Positions 1 to 6,755 of a stretch of 7,141 bases of DNA are shown piece by piece. The number at the start of each line of letters is the position of its first letter. The first letter of the stretch is position 1. The notes beneath the pieces are model-generated. The model saw only the letters and a list, made by a program, of their open reading frames with translations, was not told where the DNA came from and ran no database searches. The translations under genes and the position numbers were made by a program. The DNA comes from an uncultured Actinomyces sp. (GTDB lineage Bacteria; Actinomycetota; Actinomycetes; Actinomycetales; Actinomycetaceae), in assembly GCA_945949035.1 (NCBI GenBank), contig CAMFDH010000064.1, positions 1-7,141 of the forward strand. Direction: 5' to 3'.

Positions 1-1
1 C

Positions 2-52
2 GAGGACTTCGTCCCCGCAGTTGCCAAGGGGGAGTGGAACCCCCGAAAGTAG
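2..52 (+). CDS. 3' end of an unidentified protein gene (partial)
   Basis: The window opens inside a reading frame that ends at TAG 50-52 and reads EDFVPAVAKGEWNPRK before the stop. Only 16 residues are visible, so the product cannot be named; I do not recognise it as the usual C-terminus of RpoC, the common upstream neighbour of the str operon. The main support for a real gene end is context: a strong GC-rich hairpin begins 15 bases after the stop, as expected for a terminator. The other two forward frames stay open slightly longer, so the frame choice is inferred from the terminator spacing. Confidence 0.4.
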   Translation, partial: EDFVPAVAKGEWNPRK

Positions 53-67
53 TTACTGTCGCACTGA

Positions 68-104
68 CGGCCCCACCTGCTGCGAGTCTGCGGTGGTGGG
101 GCCG
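68..104 (+). terminator. GC-rich hairpin, probable transcription terminator
   Basis: A perfect 10-bp stem pairs 68-77 (CGGCCCCACC) with 95-104 (GGTGGGGCCG) around a 17-base loop. It lies just after the stop at 52. No clean T-run follows, which is common for actinobacterial terminators. The right arm shares GTGGTGGGGC with the hairpin at 433-470. Confidence 0.65.
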
Positions 105-288
105 CTCTGCTGCTGTGGGTGAGGTTTCTGGACGGCTCCGCTTAGCGCGAAGTCGGGATATCTGGTCTGTTGTAGGTGTCTGGTCCTACGTGTCGCAGGT
201 CATTGCCGTACTAAAGTGGGGTGAGTCAACCTGTCCGCAGTCCTCATCCTGAGGTCTCGGGTGACGGTCTACGAAAAGAGGTACGGGT

Positions 289-405
289 ATGAAGAAGTTG
301 TTCAAGGCACTTTTCTGCATGGGCCTGCTTGCCGGTGGCGCAGTTGTTGCCATCCAGTTCCAGCCGGTTCGTGAAGCACTGAAGAAGGCCGGTCTTCCTC
401 TCTAG
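289..405 (+). CDS. Small single-span membrane peptide, 38 residues, unknown function
   Basis: ATG 289 to TAG 403-405 encodes a 38-residue peptide. It starts MKKLFKALF, continues with a hydrophobic stretch (about residues 7-24, rich in Leu, Gly, Ala, Val) and ends in a charged, possibly amphipathic tail, QPVREALKKAGLPL. The lysines at the N-terminus followed by one hydrophobic span suggest a membrane peptide or an uncleaved signal anchor; Cys10 sits inside the span without a proper lipobox. AGAGG at 277-281 gives a Shine-Dalgarno site 7 bases before the ATG, the best start signal in this stretch. The gene stands alone between two hairpins (68-104 and 433-470), so it is probably its own transcript of roughly 300 bases. 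I found no convincing promoter in 105-288. I do not recognise the family. Other readings are a small toxin or a regulatory membrane peptide, with no direct support. Confidence 0.62.
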   Translation: MKKLFKALFCMGLLAGGAVVAIQFQPVREALKKAGLPL

Positions 406-432
406 GAGACAGGTCGATAAGGATCTAGTTTT

Positions 433-470
433 GGTCAGCCCCATCCTCAAGTCGAGTGGTGGGGCTGACT
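433..470 (+). terminator. Hairpin terminator after the small membrane peptide
   Basis: A 10-bp perfect stem pairs 434-443 (GTCAGCCCCA) with 460-469 (TGGGGCTGAC). G-T pairs at 433/470 and 444/459 and a C-G pair at 445/458 extend it. The loop is about 12 bases. It lies 28 bases after the small ORF and ends 14 bases before the phosphatase start, so it may also shape that gene's leader. TTCT follows directly rather than a long T-run. Confidence 0.65.
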
Positions 471-483
471 TCTGGGGGCGATT

Positions 484-993
484 ATGAAGCAGAAGTTGGT
501 TTTCCTACGGCACGGCAAGTCGGCATATCCCGACGGGGTGCCCGACCATGACCGGCCCCTGGCTGCCCGAGGGGAGAGGCAAGCGACGCTTGCGGGCCAG
601 TGGATCAATGACAAGGTGGGGGAGTTCGACCTCATTCTCTGCTCCACTGCAACCCGGACCCGAAAAACCTTGGAGCATGCTGGACTGCAGGGGCCCGTGG
701 TGTACCTGGACGATCTCTACGATGAGTCGCACCTGGCATACATCGACGTCATTCGCGCGCACGGAGGGGAGCACCGACACATAGCCGTGGTCGGGCATGA
801 GCCGGCGATTGCTGCCACCGCGCTGGCCCTCATTAGCAATCGTGATGATCCTGCGGCGCGACAGATGGAGGTCAAGTACCCGACCTCGGGCGTCGCGCTG
901 CTCAAGGGATCACGCCCCTTCTCTGGTTTGGAGACCGGGCATATGACACTGGTGGACTTCCATGTCCCGGAGCGCAAGCACGGCGGGAAGTAG
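484..993 (+). CDS. SixA-type histidine phosphatase family protein
   Basis: This 169-residue protein belongs to the histidine phosphatase superfamily (phosphoglycerate mutase-like fold), SixA branch. These enzymes remove phosphate through a phosphohistidine intermediate; in Escherichia coli SixA acts on phosphohistidine of signalling or phosphotransfer proteins, but the substrate here is unknown. The RHG motif lies at residues 9-11 (FLRHGKS), with His10 the expected nucleophile. The SixA-like DHDRPLAARG segment is at 21-30, arginines of STATRTRKT at about 54-62 fit the phosphate pocket, and the second catalytic histidine is in VVGHEP (His105). The length is normal for small SixA proteins, and there is no signal peptide or membrane span, so it is cytoplasmic. 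The start is ATG 484, with a G-run at 474-478 as a modest ribosome binding site and RHG close to the N-terminus as expected. It reads toward the str operon, but the promoter at 1089 suggests separate transcription. Confidence 0.88.
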   Translation: MKQKLVFLRHGKSAYPDGVPDHDRPLAARGERQATLAGQWINDKVGEFDLILCSTATRTRKTLEHAGLQGPVVYLDDLYDESHLAYIDVIRAHGGEHRHIAVVGHEPAIAATALALISNRDDPAARQMEVKYPTSGVALLKGSRPFSGLETGHMTLVDFHVPERKHGGK

Positions 994-1062
994 AGACACG
1001 GGCTGGCATTTTGGGCTGGGGCCGGGGCGTGCGGGCCTGTCGCGAGGGGGATTGGCTGCAAA

Positions 1063-1078
1063 GTGCGTCGGATCGCAC
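1063..1078. promoter_or_regulatory. Short dyad upstream of the str promoter
   Basis: GTGCG (1063-1067) and CGCAC (1074-1078) form a perfect 5-bp dyad around six bases, ending 10 bases before the -35 box. The position would suit an activator site, but a dyad this short can easily arise by chance in GC-rich DNA. Confidence 0.2.
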
Positions 1079-1088
1079 AGGGATTGCG

Positions 1089-1118
1089 TTGACCGGAAGT
1101 TAGCGTTGCAACTACGCT
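1089..1118 (+). promoter_or_regulatory. Sigma-70-type promoter of the rpsL-rpsG-fusA operon
   Basis: The -35 box TTGACC (1089-1094) and the -10 box TACGCT (1113-1118) are separated by 18 bases, matching the actinobacterial housekeeping pattern TTGACN / TANNNT. Transcription would start near 1125, leaving a leader of about 250 bases before rpsL. It is the best promoter match I found in the window and sits where the str operon needs one. Confidence 0.7.
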
Positions 1119-1374
1119 GTTTCTCGGTACTCGACTCGTCGGGTTCCCAGTCTGCACCGGTTTTGTGCCGGGTTCCAGCCACGTGGTTGGGTGAAATAGC
1201 AGCAGCGGGCTCCATCTCCGTCGGAGCTCCGGGCGTCATCCTCCTGGCCCCGACCAACCAGTTTGGTCAAGGTTTCAGTCATGGCGAGCCGGCCCCTGGC
1301 GGTGTCCGGTGCGCGCAGGGGACTTTACGGGAAGATCAAACACCACCCGATATGTCAGAAGAGACGGAGCAGTA

Positions 1375-1749
1375 GTGCCAACAATTCAGCAGTTGGTCCG
1401 CAAGGGCCGCAAGCCCAAGCCGCGCAAGGTCGCAACCCCCGCGCTTAAGGGTTCACCCCAGCGTCGCGGCGTATGCACCCGCGTTTACACCACCACCCCT
1501 AAGAAGCCGAACTCAGCTCTGCGTAAGGTCGCACGTGTGCGCCTTTCCAGCGGCATGGAAGTTTCCGCTTACATCCCCGGCGAAGGCCACAACCTTCAGG
1601 AGCACTCGATGGTCCTGGTTCGCGGTGGTCGTGTTAAGGACCTCCCCGGCGTTCGCTACCGCATCGTCCGTGGCGCACTGGACTCCCAGGGTGTTCGCGA
1701 CCGCAAGCAGGCTCGTTCCCGCTACGGCGCCAAGAAGGAGAAGAAGTAA
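1375..1749 (+). CDS. rpsL: 30S ribosomal protein S12
   Basis: The product is 124 residues, the usual actinobacterial length. S12 sits at the decoding centre of the 30S subunit and affects accuracy and streptomycin binding. The start is GTG 1375: translation from there gives the canonical [12 protein letters not shown]-terminus, with GGAG at 1366-1369 five bases upstream. An in-frame extension to 1309 adds non-homologous residues and is rejected. The family signature [17 protein letters not shown] is at about residues 41-57, and [16 protein letters not shown] is at 85-100. Lys43 and Lys88, the residues commonly altered in streptomycin resistance, are both the sensitive-type lysine, and Asp89 follows. 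It is the first gene of the str operon, and its stop overlaps the rpsG start by one base (TAATG), which suggests coupled translation. Confidence 0.98.
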   Translation: MPTIQQLVRKGRKPKPRKVATPALKGSPQRRGVCTRVYTTTPKKPNSALRKVARVRLSSGMEVSAYIPGEGHNLQEHSMVLVRGGRVKDLPGVRYRIVRGALDSQGVRDRKQARSRYGAKKEKK

Positions 1750-2219
1750 TGCCTCGTAAGGGTCCAGTCCCCAAGCGCCCCCTGGTTGACGATCCGGTTT
1801 ACGGCTCGAAGCTGGTTTCCCAGCTGGTCAACCGCGTCCTTCTGGACGGCAAGAAGTCCATCGCTGAGGGCATCGTTTACGGTGCTCTTGCAATCGTCGG
1901 TGAAAAGACCGACCAGGACCCCGTCGTTGTTCTGAAGCGCGCCCTTGACAACATCCGCCCCGCACTTGAGGTACGTTCACGCCGCGTTGGTGGCGCCACG
2001 TACCAGGTCCCGGTTGAGGTTCGCGCTTCGCGTGCAACCACGCTGGGTCTGCGTTGGCTGGTTGACTTCTCGCGCAAGCGTCGTGAGAAGTCGATGACTG
2101 AGCGTCTCGCAAACGAGATCATGGACGCTTCAAACGGTCTTGGCGCTGCTGTGAAGCGTCGCGAAGACATGCACAAGATGGCCGAATCCAACCGCGCCTT
2201 CGCGCACTACCGCTGGTAG
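1749..2219 (+). CDS. rpsG: 30S ribosomal protein S7
   Basis: This 156-residue protein is the primary binder that starts assembly of the 30S head on the 3' domain of 16S rRNA and lines the tRNA exit site. The length is exactly typical. Recognisable blocks are [20 protein letters not shown] at the N-terminus, [18 protein letters not shown] (about 28-45), [16 protein letters not shown] (about 76-91) and the C-terminal [21 protein letters not shown] 1749 shares its A with the rpsL stop TAA. AAGGAG at 1735-1740, inside the end of rpsL, is a strong ribosome binding site 8 bases before the start. In E. coli S7 represses its own operon by binding the S12-S7 junction; here the junction is a one-base overlap, so that spacer mechanism is not obviously available. 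fusA follows after 36 bases. Confidence 0.98.
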   Translation: MPRKGPVPKRPLVDDPVYGSKLVSQLVNRVLLDGKKSIAEGIVYGALAIVGEKTDQDPVVVLKRALDNIRPALEVRSRRVGGATYQVPVEVRASRATTLGLRWLVDFSRKRREKSMTERLANEIMDASNGLGAAVKRREDMHKMAESNRAFAHYRW

Positions 2220-2255
2220 TCGCGGGGTTCCGCGAACGACAAGTAAGGATTACCT

Positions 2256-4379
2256 GTGGCACTTGACGTGTTGACCGACCTCAACAAGGTTCGCAACATT
2301 GGCATCATGGCGCACATTGACGCCGGCAAGACCACCGTGACGGAACGCATCCTGTTCTACACGGGGATCAACTACAAGATTGGCGAGTCCCACGACGGCG
2401 CCGCCACCACCGACTGGATGGAGCAGGAGAAGGAACGTGGCATCACGATTACTTCGGCTGCTGTGACGACGTTCTGGAAGGGTTACCAGATCAACGTCAT
2501 CGACACCCCCGGTCACGTTGACTTCACGGTCGAGGTTGAGCGCTCGCTGCGCGTCCTCGACGGTGCAGTTGCGGTGTTTGACGGTAAGGAAGGCGTTGAG
2601 CCTCAGTCCGAAACCGTTTGGCGCCAGGCTGACAAGTACAACGTTCCGCGTATCTGCTTCATCAACAAGATGGACAAGCTGGGCGCGAACTTCTACTTCT
2701 CGGTTCAGACCATCATCGATCGCCTGGGTGCAAAGCCCATCGTCATGGAACTTCCCATTGGCGCTGAAAGCGACTTTGAGGGCGTCATCGACCTCATCGA
2801 GATGCGCGCACTGCGCTTCCCGGCGAAGGACGAGAAGGGTAACCCGACCCTGGGTGCCCTGATCGTTGAGGGCGAGATCCCCGCTGATATGCAGGAAAAG
2901 GCCGAGGAATACCGCGAGAAGCTCATGGAAGCTGCCGCGGAAGGTTCCGAGGAGCTCATGGACATTTACCTTGAGAACCTCGAGCTGAGCAACGAGCAGA
3001 TCAAGGCCGGTATCCGCGCCCTGACCGTCGTCGGCGATGCATTCCCCGTCTACTGTGGCACCGCACTGCGTAACCAGGGTGTGCAGCCCGTCCTCGACGC
3101 TGTCGTTGACTTCCTGCCTTCACCTCTGGACGTTGGCGCAATGGAGGGCTTCAAGCCCGGCCACGAAGAGGACGGCAACACCGAGGTCCGTGAGCCCAGC
3201 GAAGACGAGCCCTTCTCGGCTCTGGCTTTCAAGATTGCTGCTCACCCCTTCTTCGGCAAGCTGACGTTCATCCGCGTTTACTCCGGAAAGGTTGACACCG
3301 GTTCACAGGTTCTCAACTCGACCAAGGGTAAGAAGGAGCGCATTGGAAAGATCTTCCAGATGCACTCCAACAAGGAGAACGCGGTTGATGAGGCGCACGC
3401 AGGTCACATCTACGCGGTTGTGGGTCTGAAGGACACCACCACCGGTGACACGCTGTCCGCTATCGACAAGCCGATCGTCCTTGAGACCATGTCGTTCCCC
3501 AAGCCCGTTATTCACGTGGCAGTGGAGCCCAAGTCGAAGGCCGACCAGGAAAAGATGGGCACCGCCATCCAGAAGCTTGCGGAAGAGGATCCCACCTTCT
3601 CCGTTGAGCTGGATCCGGAGACCGGCCAGACCATCATCGGTGGTATGGGTGAACTTCACCTGGACATCATCGTTGACCGTATGCGTCGTGAGTTCAAGGT
3701 TGAGGCCAACGTCGGTAAGCCGATGGTTGCCTACCGTGAGACCATCCGCAAGGGCGTCGAAAAGCTGGAATACACCCACAAGAAGCAGACTGGTGGCTCC
3801 GGTCAGTTCGCTCGCGTTATCGTCGCGATCGAGCCGATGGAAGCAAACGCAGAGGCCGAGTACGAGTTCGAGGACAAGGTCACTGGTGGCCGCGTTCCCC
3901 GCGAGTACATCCCCTCGGTCGACAAGGGTATGCAGGCTGCCATGGAGTCCGGTGTTCTCGCCGGATACCCGCTGGTTGGCATCAAGGCAACCCTGCTCGA
4001 TGGTGCTTACCACGACGTTGACTCCTCTGAAATGGCGTTCAAGATCGCCGGTACCATGGCAATGCGCGAGGCCGTCAAGAAGGCGAACCCCGTGCTGCTT
4101 GAGCCGGTCATGGACGTTGAGGTCCGTACTCCTGAGGAGTACATGGGTGATGTGATCGGTGACCTTAACAGTCGCCGTGGTCAGATCCAGTCGATGGACG
4201 AAGCAGCTGGCGTTCGCGTCGTTCGCGCCCTCGTCCCGCTGTCGGAGATGTTCGGTTACGTTGGTGACCTTCGTTCGAAGACCCAGGGTCGCGCTGTCTA
4301 CAGCATGCAGTTTGATAGCTACTCGGAAGTTCCACGTAACGTGGCCGAGGAAGTTATCGGTAAGTCTCGGGGCGAGTAA
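2256..4379 (+). CDS. fusA: Translation elongation factor G
   Basis: This 707-residue translational GTPase moves tRNAs and mRNA through the ribosome after peptide bond formation and helps recycle ribosomes. The GTP-binding motifs are complete: AHIDAGKTT (19-27, P-loop), RGITITSAA (61-69, switch I), DTPGH (83-87, with catalytic His87) and NKMD (137-140). The domain II start lies near [18 protein letters not shown] (about 321). The domain IV hallmarks YRETI and [11 protein letters not shown] follow, as does the conserved YHDVDSSE segment near the functional tip. Domain V ends the protein. Full length and motif set point to canonical EF-G rather than a tetracycline-protection paralogue. GTG 2256 is chosen because AAGGA (2245-2249) lies 6 bases upstream and the product begins [22 protein letters not shown], as expected. 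It is the third gene of the rpsL operon. Confidence 0.98.
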   Translation: MALDVLTDLNKVRNIGIMAHIDAGKTTVTERILFYTGINYKIGESHDGAATTDWMEQEKERGITITSAAVTTFWKGYQINVIDTPGHVDFTVEVERSLRVLDGAVAVFDGKEGVEPQSETVWRQADKYNVPRICFINKMDKLGANFYFSVQTIIDRLGAKPIVMELPIGAESDFEGVIDLIEMRALRFPAKDEKGNPTLGALIVEGEIPADMQEKAEEYREKLMEAAAEGSEELMDIYLENLELSNEQIKAGIRALTVVGDAFPVYCGTALRNQGVQPVLDAVVDFLPSPLDVGAMEGFKPGHEEDGNTEVREPSEDEPFSALAFKIAAHPFFGKLTFIRVYSGKVDTGSQVLNSTKGKKERIGKIFQMHSNKENAVDEAHAGHIYAVVGLKDTTTGDTLSAIDKPIVLETMSFPKPVIHVAVEPKSKADQEKMGTAIQKLAEEDPTFSVELDPETGQTIIGGMGELHLDIIVDRMRREFKVEANVGKPMVAYRETIRKGVEKLEYTHKKQTGGSGQFARVIVAIEPMEANAEAEYEFEDKVTGGRVPREYIPSVDKGMQAAMESGVLAGYPLVGIKATLLDGAYHDVDSSEMAFKIAGTMAMREAVKKANPVLLEPVMDVEVRTPEEYMGDVIGDLNSRRGQIQSMDEAAGVRVVRALVPLSEMFGYVGDLRSKTQGRAVYSMQFDSYSEVPRNVAEEVIGKSRGE

Positions 4380-4400
4380 CCCCGGGGTATAGACGTGGGC

Positions 4401-4464
4401 TCATAGGCGGCCTAACTTTGATGGTGGCGACATGATCGCTCCGGAAGAGGACCGCCGCCTATGA
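4401..4464 (+). repeat. 11-bp inverted repeat in the fusA-tuf spacer
   Basis: TCATAGGCGGC (4401-4411) is perfectly complementary to GCCGCCTATGA (4454-4464), with 42 bases between. An inner hairpin, GCGA (4427-4430) with TCGC (4436-4439), lies in the loop, so the RNA could fold as a long stem with a nested stem. It starts 22 bases after the fusA stop. No T-run follows, so it is either a weak terminator, an mRNA 3' end stabiliser, or a leader element for tuf if transcription reads through. Two tiny frames overlap it: [10 protein letters not shown] (4432-4464) and MKPRFPSQK (4461-4490), joined by an ATGA overlap; they may be accidental. Confidence 0.6.
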
Positions 4465-4505
4465 AACCGCGTTTCCCCTCACAAAAATAATAGGAAACCC
4501 CGTAG

Positions 4506-4545
4506 TTGCTGGCCCCCGTTGTAGAGTTACATCGGCCCATAGGCT
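4506..4545 (+). promoter_or_regulatory. Possible tuf promoter region (weak)
   Basis: A separate tuf promoter is plausible because of the 200-base gap and the AT-rich patch at 4482-4492. TTGCTG (4506-4511) could be a -35 box. Candidate -10 boxes are TACATC (4528-4533, 16-base spacer) or TAGGCT (4540-4545, with TTGTAG 4519-4524 as an alternative -35 and a 15-base spacer). None is a strong match, so the exact site is unresolved. Confidence 0.3.
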
Positions 4546-4566
4546 TGAATCAACTACCCCGAGTCC

Positions 4567-4572
4567 AGGAGG
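4567..4572 (+). promoter_or_regulatory. Strong Shine-Dalgarno site of tuf
   Basis: AGGAGG is a full match to the anti-Shine-Dalgarno sequence, 7 bases before the GTG start, followed by an A-rich unstructured spacer. It is the strongest site in the window, fitting the very high expression of EF-Tu, and it fixes the GTG start. Confidence 0.85.
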
Positions 4573-4579
4573 ACAAAAA

Positions 4580-5770
4580 GTGGCGAAGGCCAAGTTTGAG
4601 CGCAACAAGCCGCACGTCAACGTCGGCACCATCGGTCACGTTGACCACGGCAAGACGACGCTGACCGCAGCGATCACCAAGGTTCTGGCTGACAAGTACC
4701 CAGACCTCAACACCTTCAGCCCGTTCGATCAGGTCGACAACGCACCTGAAGAGCGCGAGCGTGGCATTACCATCAACGTTTCCCACGTTGAGTACCAGAC
4801 CGAGGACCGTCACTACGCGCACGTTGACGCCCCTGGTCACGCTGACTACGTCAAGAACATGATCACCGGTGCCGCCCAGATGGACGGCGCAATCCTCGTG
4901 GTTGCAGCAACCGATGGCCCCATGGCACAGACCCGCGAGCACGTTCTGCTTGCTCGCCAGGTTGGTGTTCCCACCATCCTCGTCGCACTGAACAAGTCCG
5001 ACATGGTTGATGACGAAGAAATGCTCGAGCTGGTTGAGGAAGAGGTCCGTGACCTTCTTTCAAGCCAGGGCTTCGACGGCGACAACGCTCCCGTTATCCA
5101 GGTTTCCGCACTCAAGGCTCTTGAGGGCGACGCCGAGTGGGGCGCCAAGGTTGCCGAGCTGATGGACGCGGTTGACACGTTCGTTCCGACCCCGGAGCGC
5201 GACATGGACAAGCCGTTCCTGATGCCGATTGAGGACGTCTTCACCATCACCGGCCGTGGCACCGTTGTCACCGGTCGTGTTGAGCGTGGCAAGCTCCCGA
5301 TCAACTCCGAAGTTGCCATCCTGGGTCTGCGCCCGGAGCAGAAGACGACCGTTACCGGTATCGAGATGTTCCACAAGCAGATGGATGAGGCTTGGGCAGG
5401 CGAGAACTGTGGTCTTCTGCTTCGCGGTATCAAGCGTACCGATGTTGAGCGCGGCCAGGTTATTGCTATCCCGGGTTCGATCCAGCCTCACACCAAGTTC
5501 CGCGGCCAGGTCTACATCCTGACCAAGGCTGAGGGTGGCCGTGAGAAGCCGTTCTTCTCGAACTACCGTCCGCAGTTCTACTTCCGTACCACGGACGTCA
5601 CCGGCATCATCCAGCTGCCTGAGGGCCGCGACATGGTTATGCCTGGCGACACCACCGAGATTGACGTTGAGCTGATTCAGCCCATCGCAATGGAGGTTGG
5701 CCTCGGTTTCGCTATCCGTGAGGGTGGCCGCACCGTTGGTTCAGGTAAGGTCATCGAGATCATTGGCTAG
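4580..5770 (+). CDS. tuf: Translation elongation factor Tu
   Basis: This 396-residue GTPase carries aminoacyl-tRNA to the ribosomal A site as a ternary complex with GTP. All nucleotide-binding motifs are present: GHVDHGKTT (19-27), [12 protein letters not shown] (61-72, switch I), DAPGHADY (83-90, with catalytic His87) and NKSD (138-141). Domain II begins near [20 protein letters not shown], and domain III ends with the typical [11 protein letters not shown]. The length is normal for Actinomycetota. The GTG 4580 start gives the standard [20 protein letters not shown] beginning. The gene follows fusA as in the classical str operon, but the structured 200-base spacer suggests its own promoter or uneven expression. 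It ends in a strong intrinsic terminator; the S10 ribosomal operon that often follows tuf is not present here. Confidence 0.98.
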   Translation: MAKAKFERNKPHVNVGTIGHVDHGKTTLTAAITKVLADKYPDLNTFSPFDQVDNAPEERERGITINVSHVEYQTEDRHYAHVDAPGHADYVKNMITGAAQMDGAILVVAATDGPMAQTREHVLLARQVGVPTILVALNKSDMVDDEEMLELVEEEVRDLLSSQGFDGDNAPVIQVSALKALEGDAEWGAKVAELMDAVDTFVPTPERDMDKPFLMPIEDVFTITGRGTVVTGRVERGKLPINSEVAILGLRPEQKTTVTGIEMFHKQMDEAWAGENCGLLLRGIKRTDVERGQVIAIPGSIQPHTKFRGQVYILTKAEGGREKPFFSNYRPQFYFRTTDVTGIIQLPEGRDMVMPGDTTEIDVELIQPIAMEVGLGFAIREGGRTVGSGKVIEIIG

Positions 5771-5810
5771 TTAGCAAGTTCTGCGGCCTAGTGTCGCAAG
5801 CTTCTACTTA

Positions 5811-5824
5811 GAGCCTTAGGGCTC
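5811..5824 (+). other. Small hairpin before the tuf terminator
   Basis: GAGCC (5811-5815) pairs with GGCTC (5820-5824) around a four-base loop, two bases before the main terminator stem. It may assist termination or protect the 3' end; it may also be chance. Confidence 0.35.
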
Positions 5825-5825
5825 G

Positions 5826-5863
5826 AAGAGGGCGGGATTCCCAGTAGGGGGTCCCGCCCTTTT
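5826..5863 (+). terminator. Intrinsic (rho-independent) terminator of tuf
   Basis: GGGCGGGA (5830-5837) pairs perfectly with TCCCGCCC (5852-5859). Two G-T pairs and three C-G pairs extend the stem inward to an AGTA tetraloop (5843-5846). Further A-T/G-T pairs at the base run AAGA (5826-5829) against TTTT (5860-5863). The stem is about 17 bp and is followed by a T-run, the classic form. It closes tuf and separates the housekeeping operon from the accessory region downstream. Confidence 0.92.
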
Positions 5864-5967
5864 GCGTGCCCGCCCGGCGCTGGCCCTCCCGTCCACGAGC
5901 GCGCCGGGCACCCCCTTGCATCCCCGCCCCCGCTCACCGCTCCCTTGGCACGGTCGGTCCCTCAGCT

Positions 5968-6743
5968 GTGAAGCAGGTGGAGGCAACGCCCTCGGCGGAA
6001 CGCGAACGCATCCTGGCGGCCGCCTACGCGCATAACGACGTACTTCAACCCGGGCCACTCACCGACCCCTACATTTCGGTGAGCGAGGACGAGAAGCTGC
6101 GCAGCCCCAAATACCTTGCGTACGAGGAGTTGCTGCGCCTGACCGGGACCGACGCCATCGGGACGGTCAACTATCCCCGGCTGGGCATCGCGCTGACCGT
6201 CTACCACGGCGCGACTTACGCGGTGATATCCAAGGGCGTCGGGCACATGTACGGCACGTCGCTGCCCGTTGGGGGACCGTCGACGAGGGCGGTGCTTACC
6301 TCTCACTCTGGCTTGCCCAACGCGAAACTGTTCACCAGACTGGTTGATGCGCAGGTGGGAGACCAGTTCTGGATCTCCGTCCTCGGCGAAGACCACTACT
6401 ACGAGGTGCGCTCCACGGAAACCGTGCTGCCCGGGCAGACCGAGTCGCTGCAGATCGTCGAGGGCGAAGACTGGGTGACCCTGTTTACCTGCACACCCAT
6501 CGGAGTGAACTCTCACAGGTTTATGGTGCACGCTCAGCGGATTGATACCCCGAGTGCTGATGCGGGGGGACCGGGTCATTGCCGGTGGTGGGCTAACGGC
6601 GGGGTTCCCGTGGTGGGCTCAGCGCTGGGTTCCCGTGGTGGGCTGTGTGGTTTGTGGGCGGGTCGGCGCTGGTGGGGTGGGTGCTGTTCGCGCCGCCCCG
6701 CACCAGCAGGGCCTCTCGCCGCCAGGTCCGGGCCCGGGCGTAG
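5968..6743 (+). pseudogene. Class C (pilus-type) sortase, damaged at both ends
   Basis: The frame encodes a sortase catalytic domain of class C, the membrane transpeptidases that polymerise pilin subunits. Visible hallmarks are the lid-type DPY (6064-6072), LGIALTVYHG, GVGHMYGTSLPVGG, then LTSHSGLPNAKLF with catalytic His (6304-6306), and TLFTCTPIGVNSHR with catalytic Cys (6490-6492) and Arg (6517-6519). All three catalytic residues are intact. The N-terminal signal/membrane segment is absent in every forward frame between the tuf terminator and 5968; only GTG starts (5866, 5968) exist, without a Shine-Dalgarno site. After the catalytic domain the frame runs on to 6777 with unrelated residues. 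The expected C-terminal membrane span, FPWWAVWFVGGSALVGWVLF plus an Arg-rich tail, is encoded in another frame and stops at TAG 6741-6743. A 25-bp tandem repeat causes the shift. No pilin gene is visible. Probably a decayed pilus locus; export seems unlikely as it stands. Confidence 0.85.
6585..6644 (+). repeat. 25-bp tandem repeat that rotates the sortase reading frame
   Basis: The core GTGGTGGGCT occurs at 6585-6594, 6610-6619 and 6635-6644, exactly 25 bases apart. The last two copies share an 18-base identity (6602-6619 and 6627-6644) and match at 21 of 25 positions over the full unit; the first copy is more diverged. As 25 is not a multiple of three, each core reads Trp-Trp-Ala in a different frame: frame of 6586, then 6611, then 6636. 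The sortase catalytic frame enters through the first core, while the membrane anchor follows the third. One or four cores would be in frame; the present three are not. Confidence 0.85.
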
Positions 6744-6755
6744 CCGCCACACCAT

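Larger units (their letters stand above)
994..1374 (+). other. 381-base gap: str operon promoter and structured leader
   Basis: No convincing gene lies here. The first 90 bases are G-rich, with two copies of GGGCTGG and no good terminator for the phosphatase gene. The promoter is at 1089-1118. The predicted leader (about 1125-1374) contains several possible hairpins: GACCAA 1252-1257 with TTGGTC 1263-1268, and CCCCTG 1293-1298 with CAGGGG 1316-1321. A seven-codon frame, MSEETEQ (1352-1375), ends in a TAGTG overlap with the rpsL start. Such a long leader ahead of ribosomal protein genes could host regulation, but I cannot match it to a known r-protein leader class. Confidence 0.6.

Noticed and set aside
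34..252. 72-codon forward frame at the left end
   Set aside because: It spans the terminator hairpin at 68-104, has no clear start signal and no recognisable protein features.
1309..1374. Upstream in-frame extension of rpsL
   Set aside because: The S12 family begins at [11 protein letters not shown], matching GTG 1375; the extra 22 residues have no S12 similarity and the best ribosome binding site is at 1366-1369.
962..1375. 137-codon forward frame between the phosphatase and rpsL
   Set aside because: It starts inside the phosphatase gene, runs through the str promoter and leader, has no Shine-Dalgarno site and shows no recognisable protein features.
3303..4013. 236-codon antisense frame within fusA
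   Set aside because: Shadow of the strongly biased codon use of fusA; no recognisable domain, and the sense strand encodes an intact EF-G.
4846..5433. 195-codon antisense frame within tuf
   Set aside because: Low-complexity Ser/Arg/Thr-rich shadow of the tuf coding sequence.
5866..5967. GTG 5866 as the sortase start
   Set aside because: It lies directly at the tail of the tuf terminator without a ribosome binding site, and the first 34 residues are Pro/Arg-rich rather than the expected membrane span.
6585..6644. CRISPR-like array from the 25-base spaced repeats
   Set aside because: The units are contiguous tandem repeats with no unique spacers and lie inside a protein-coding region.
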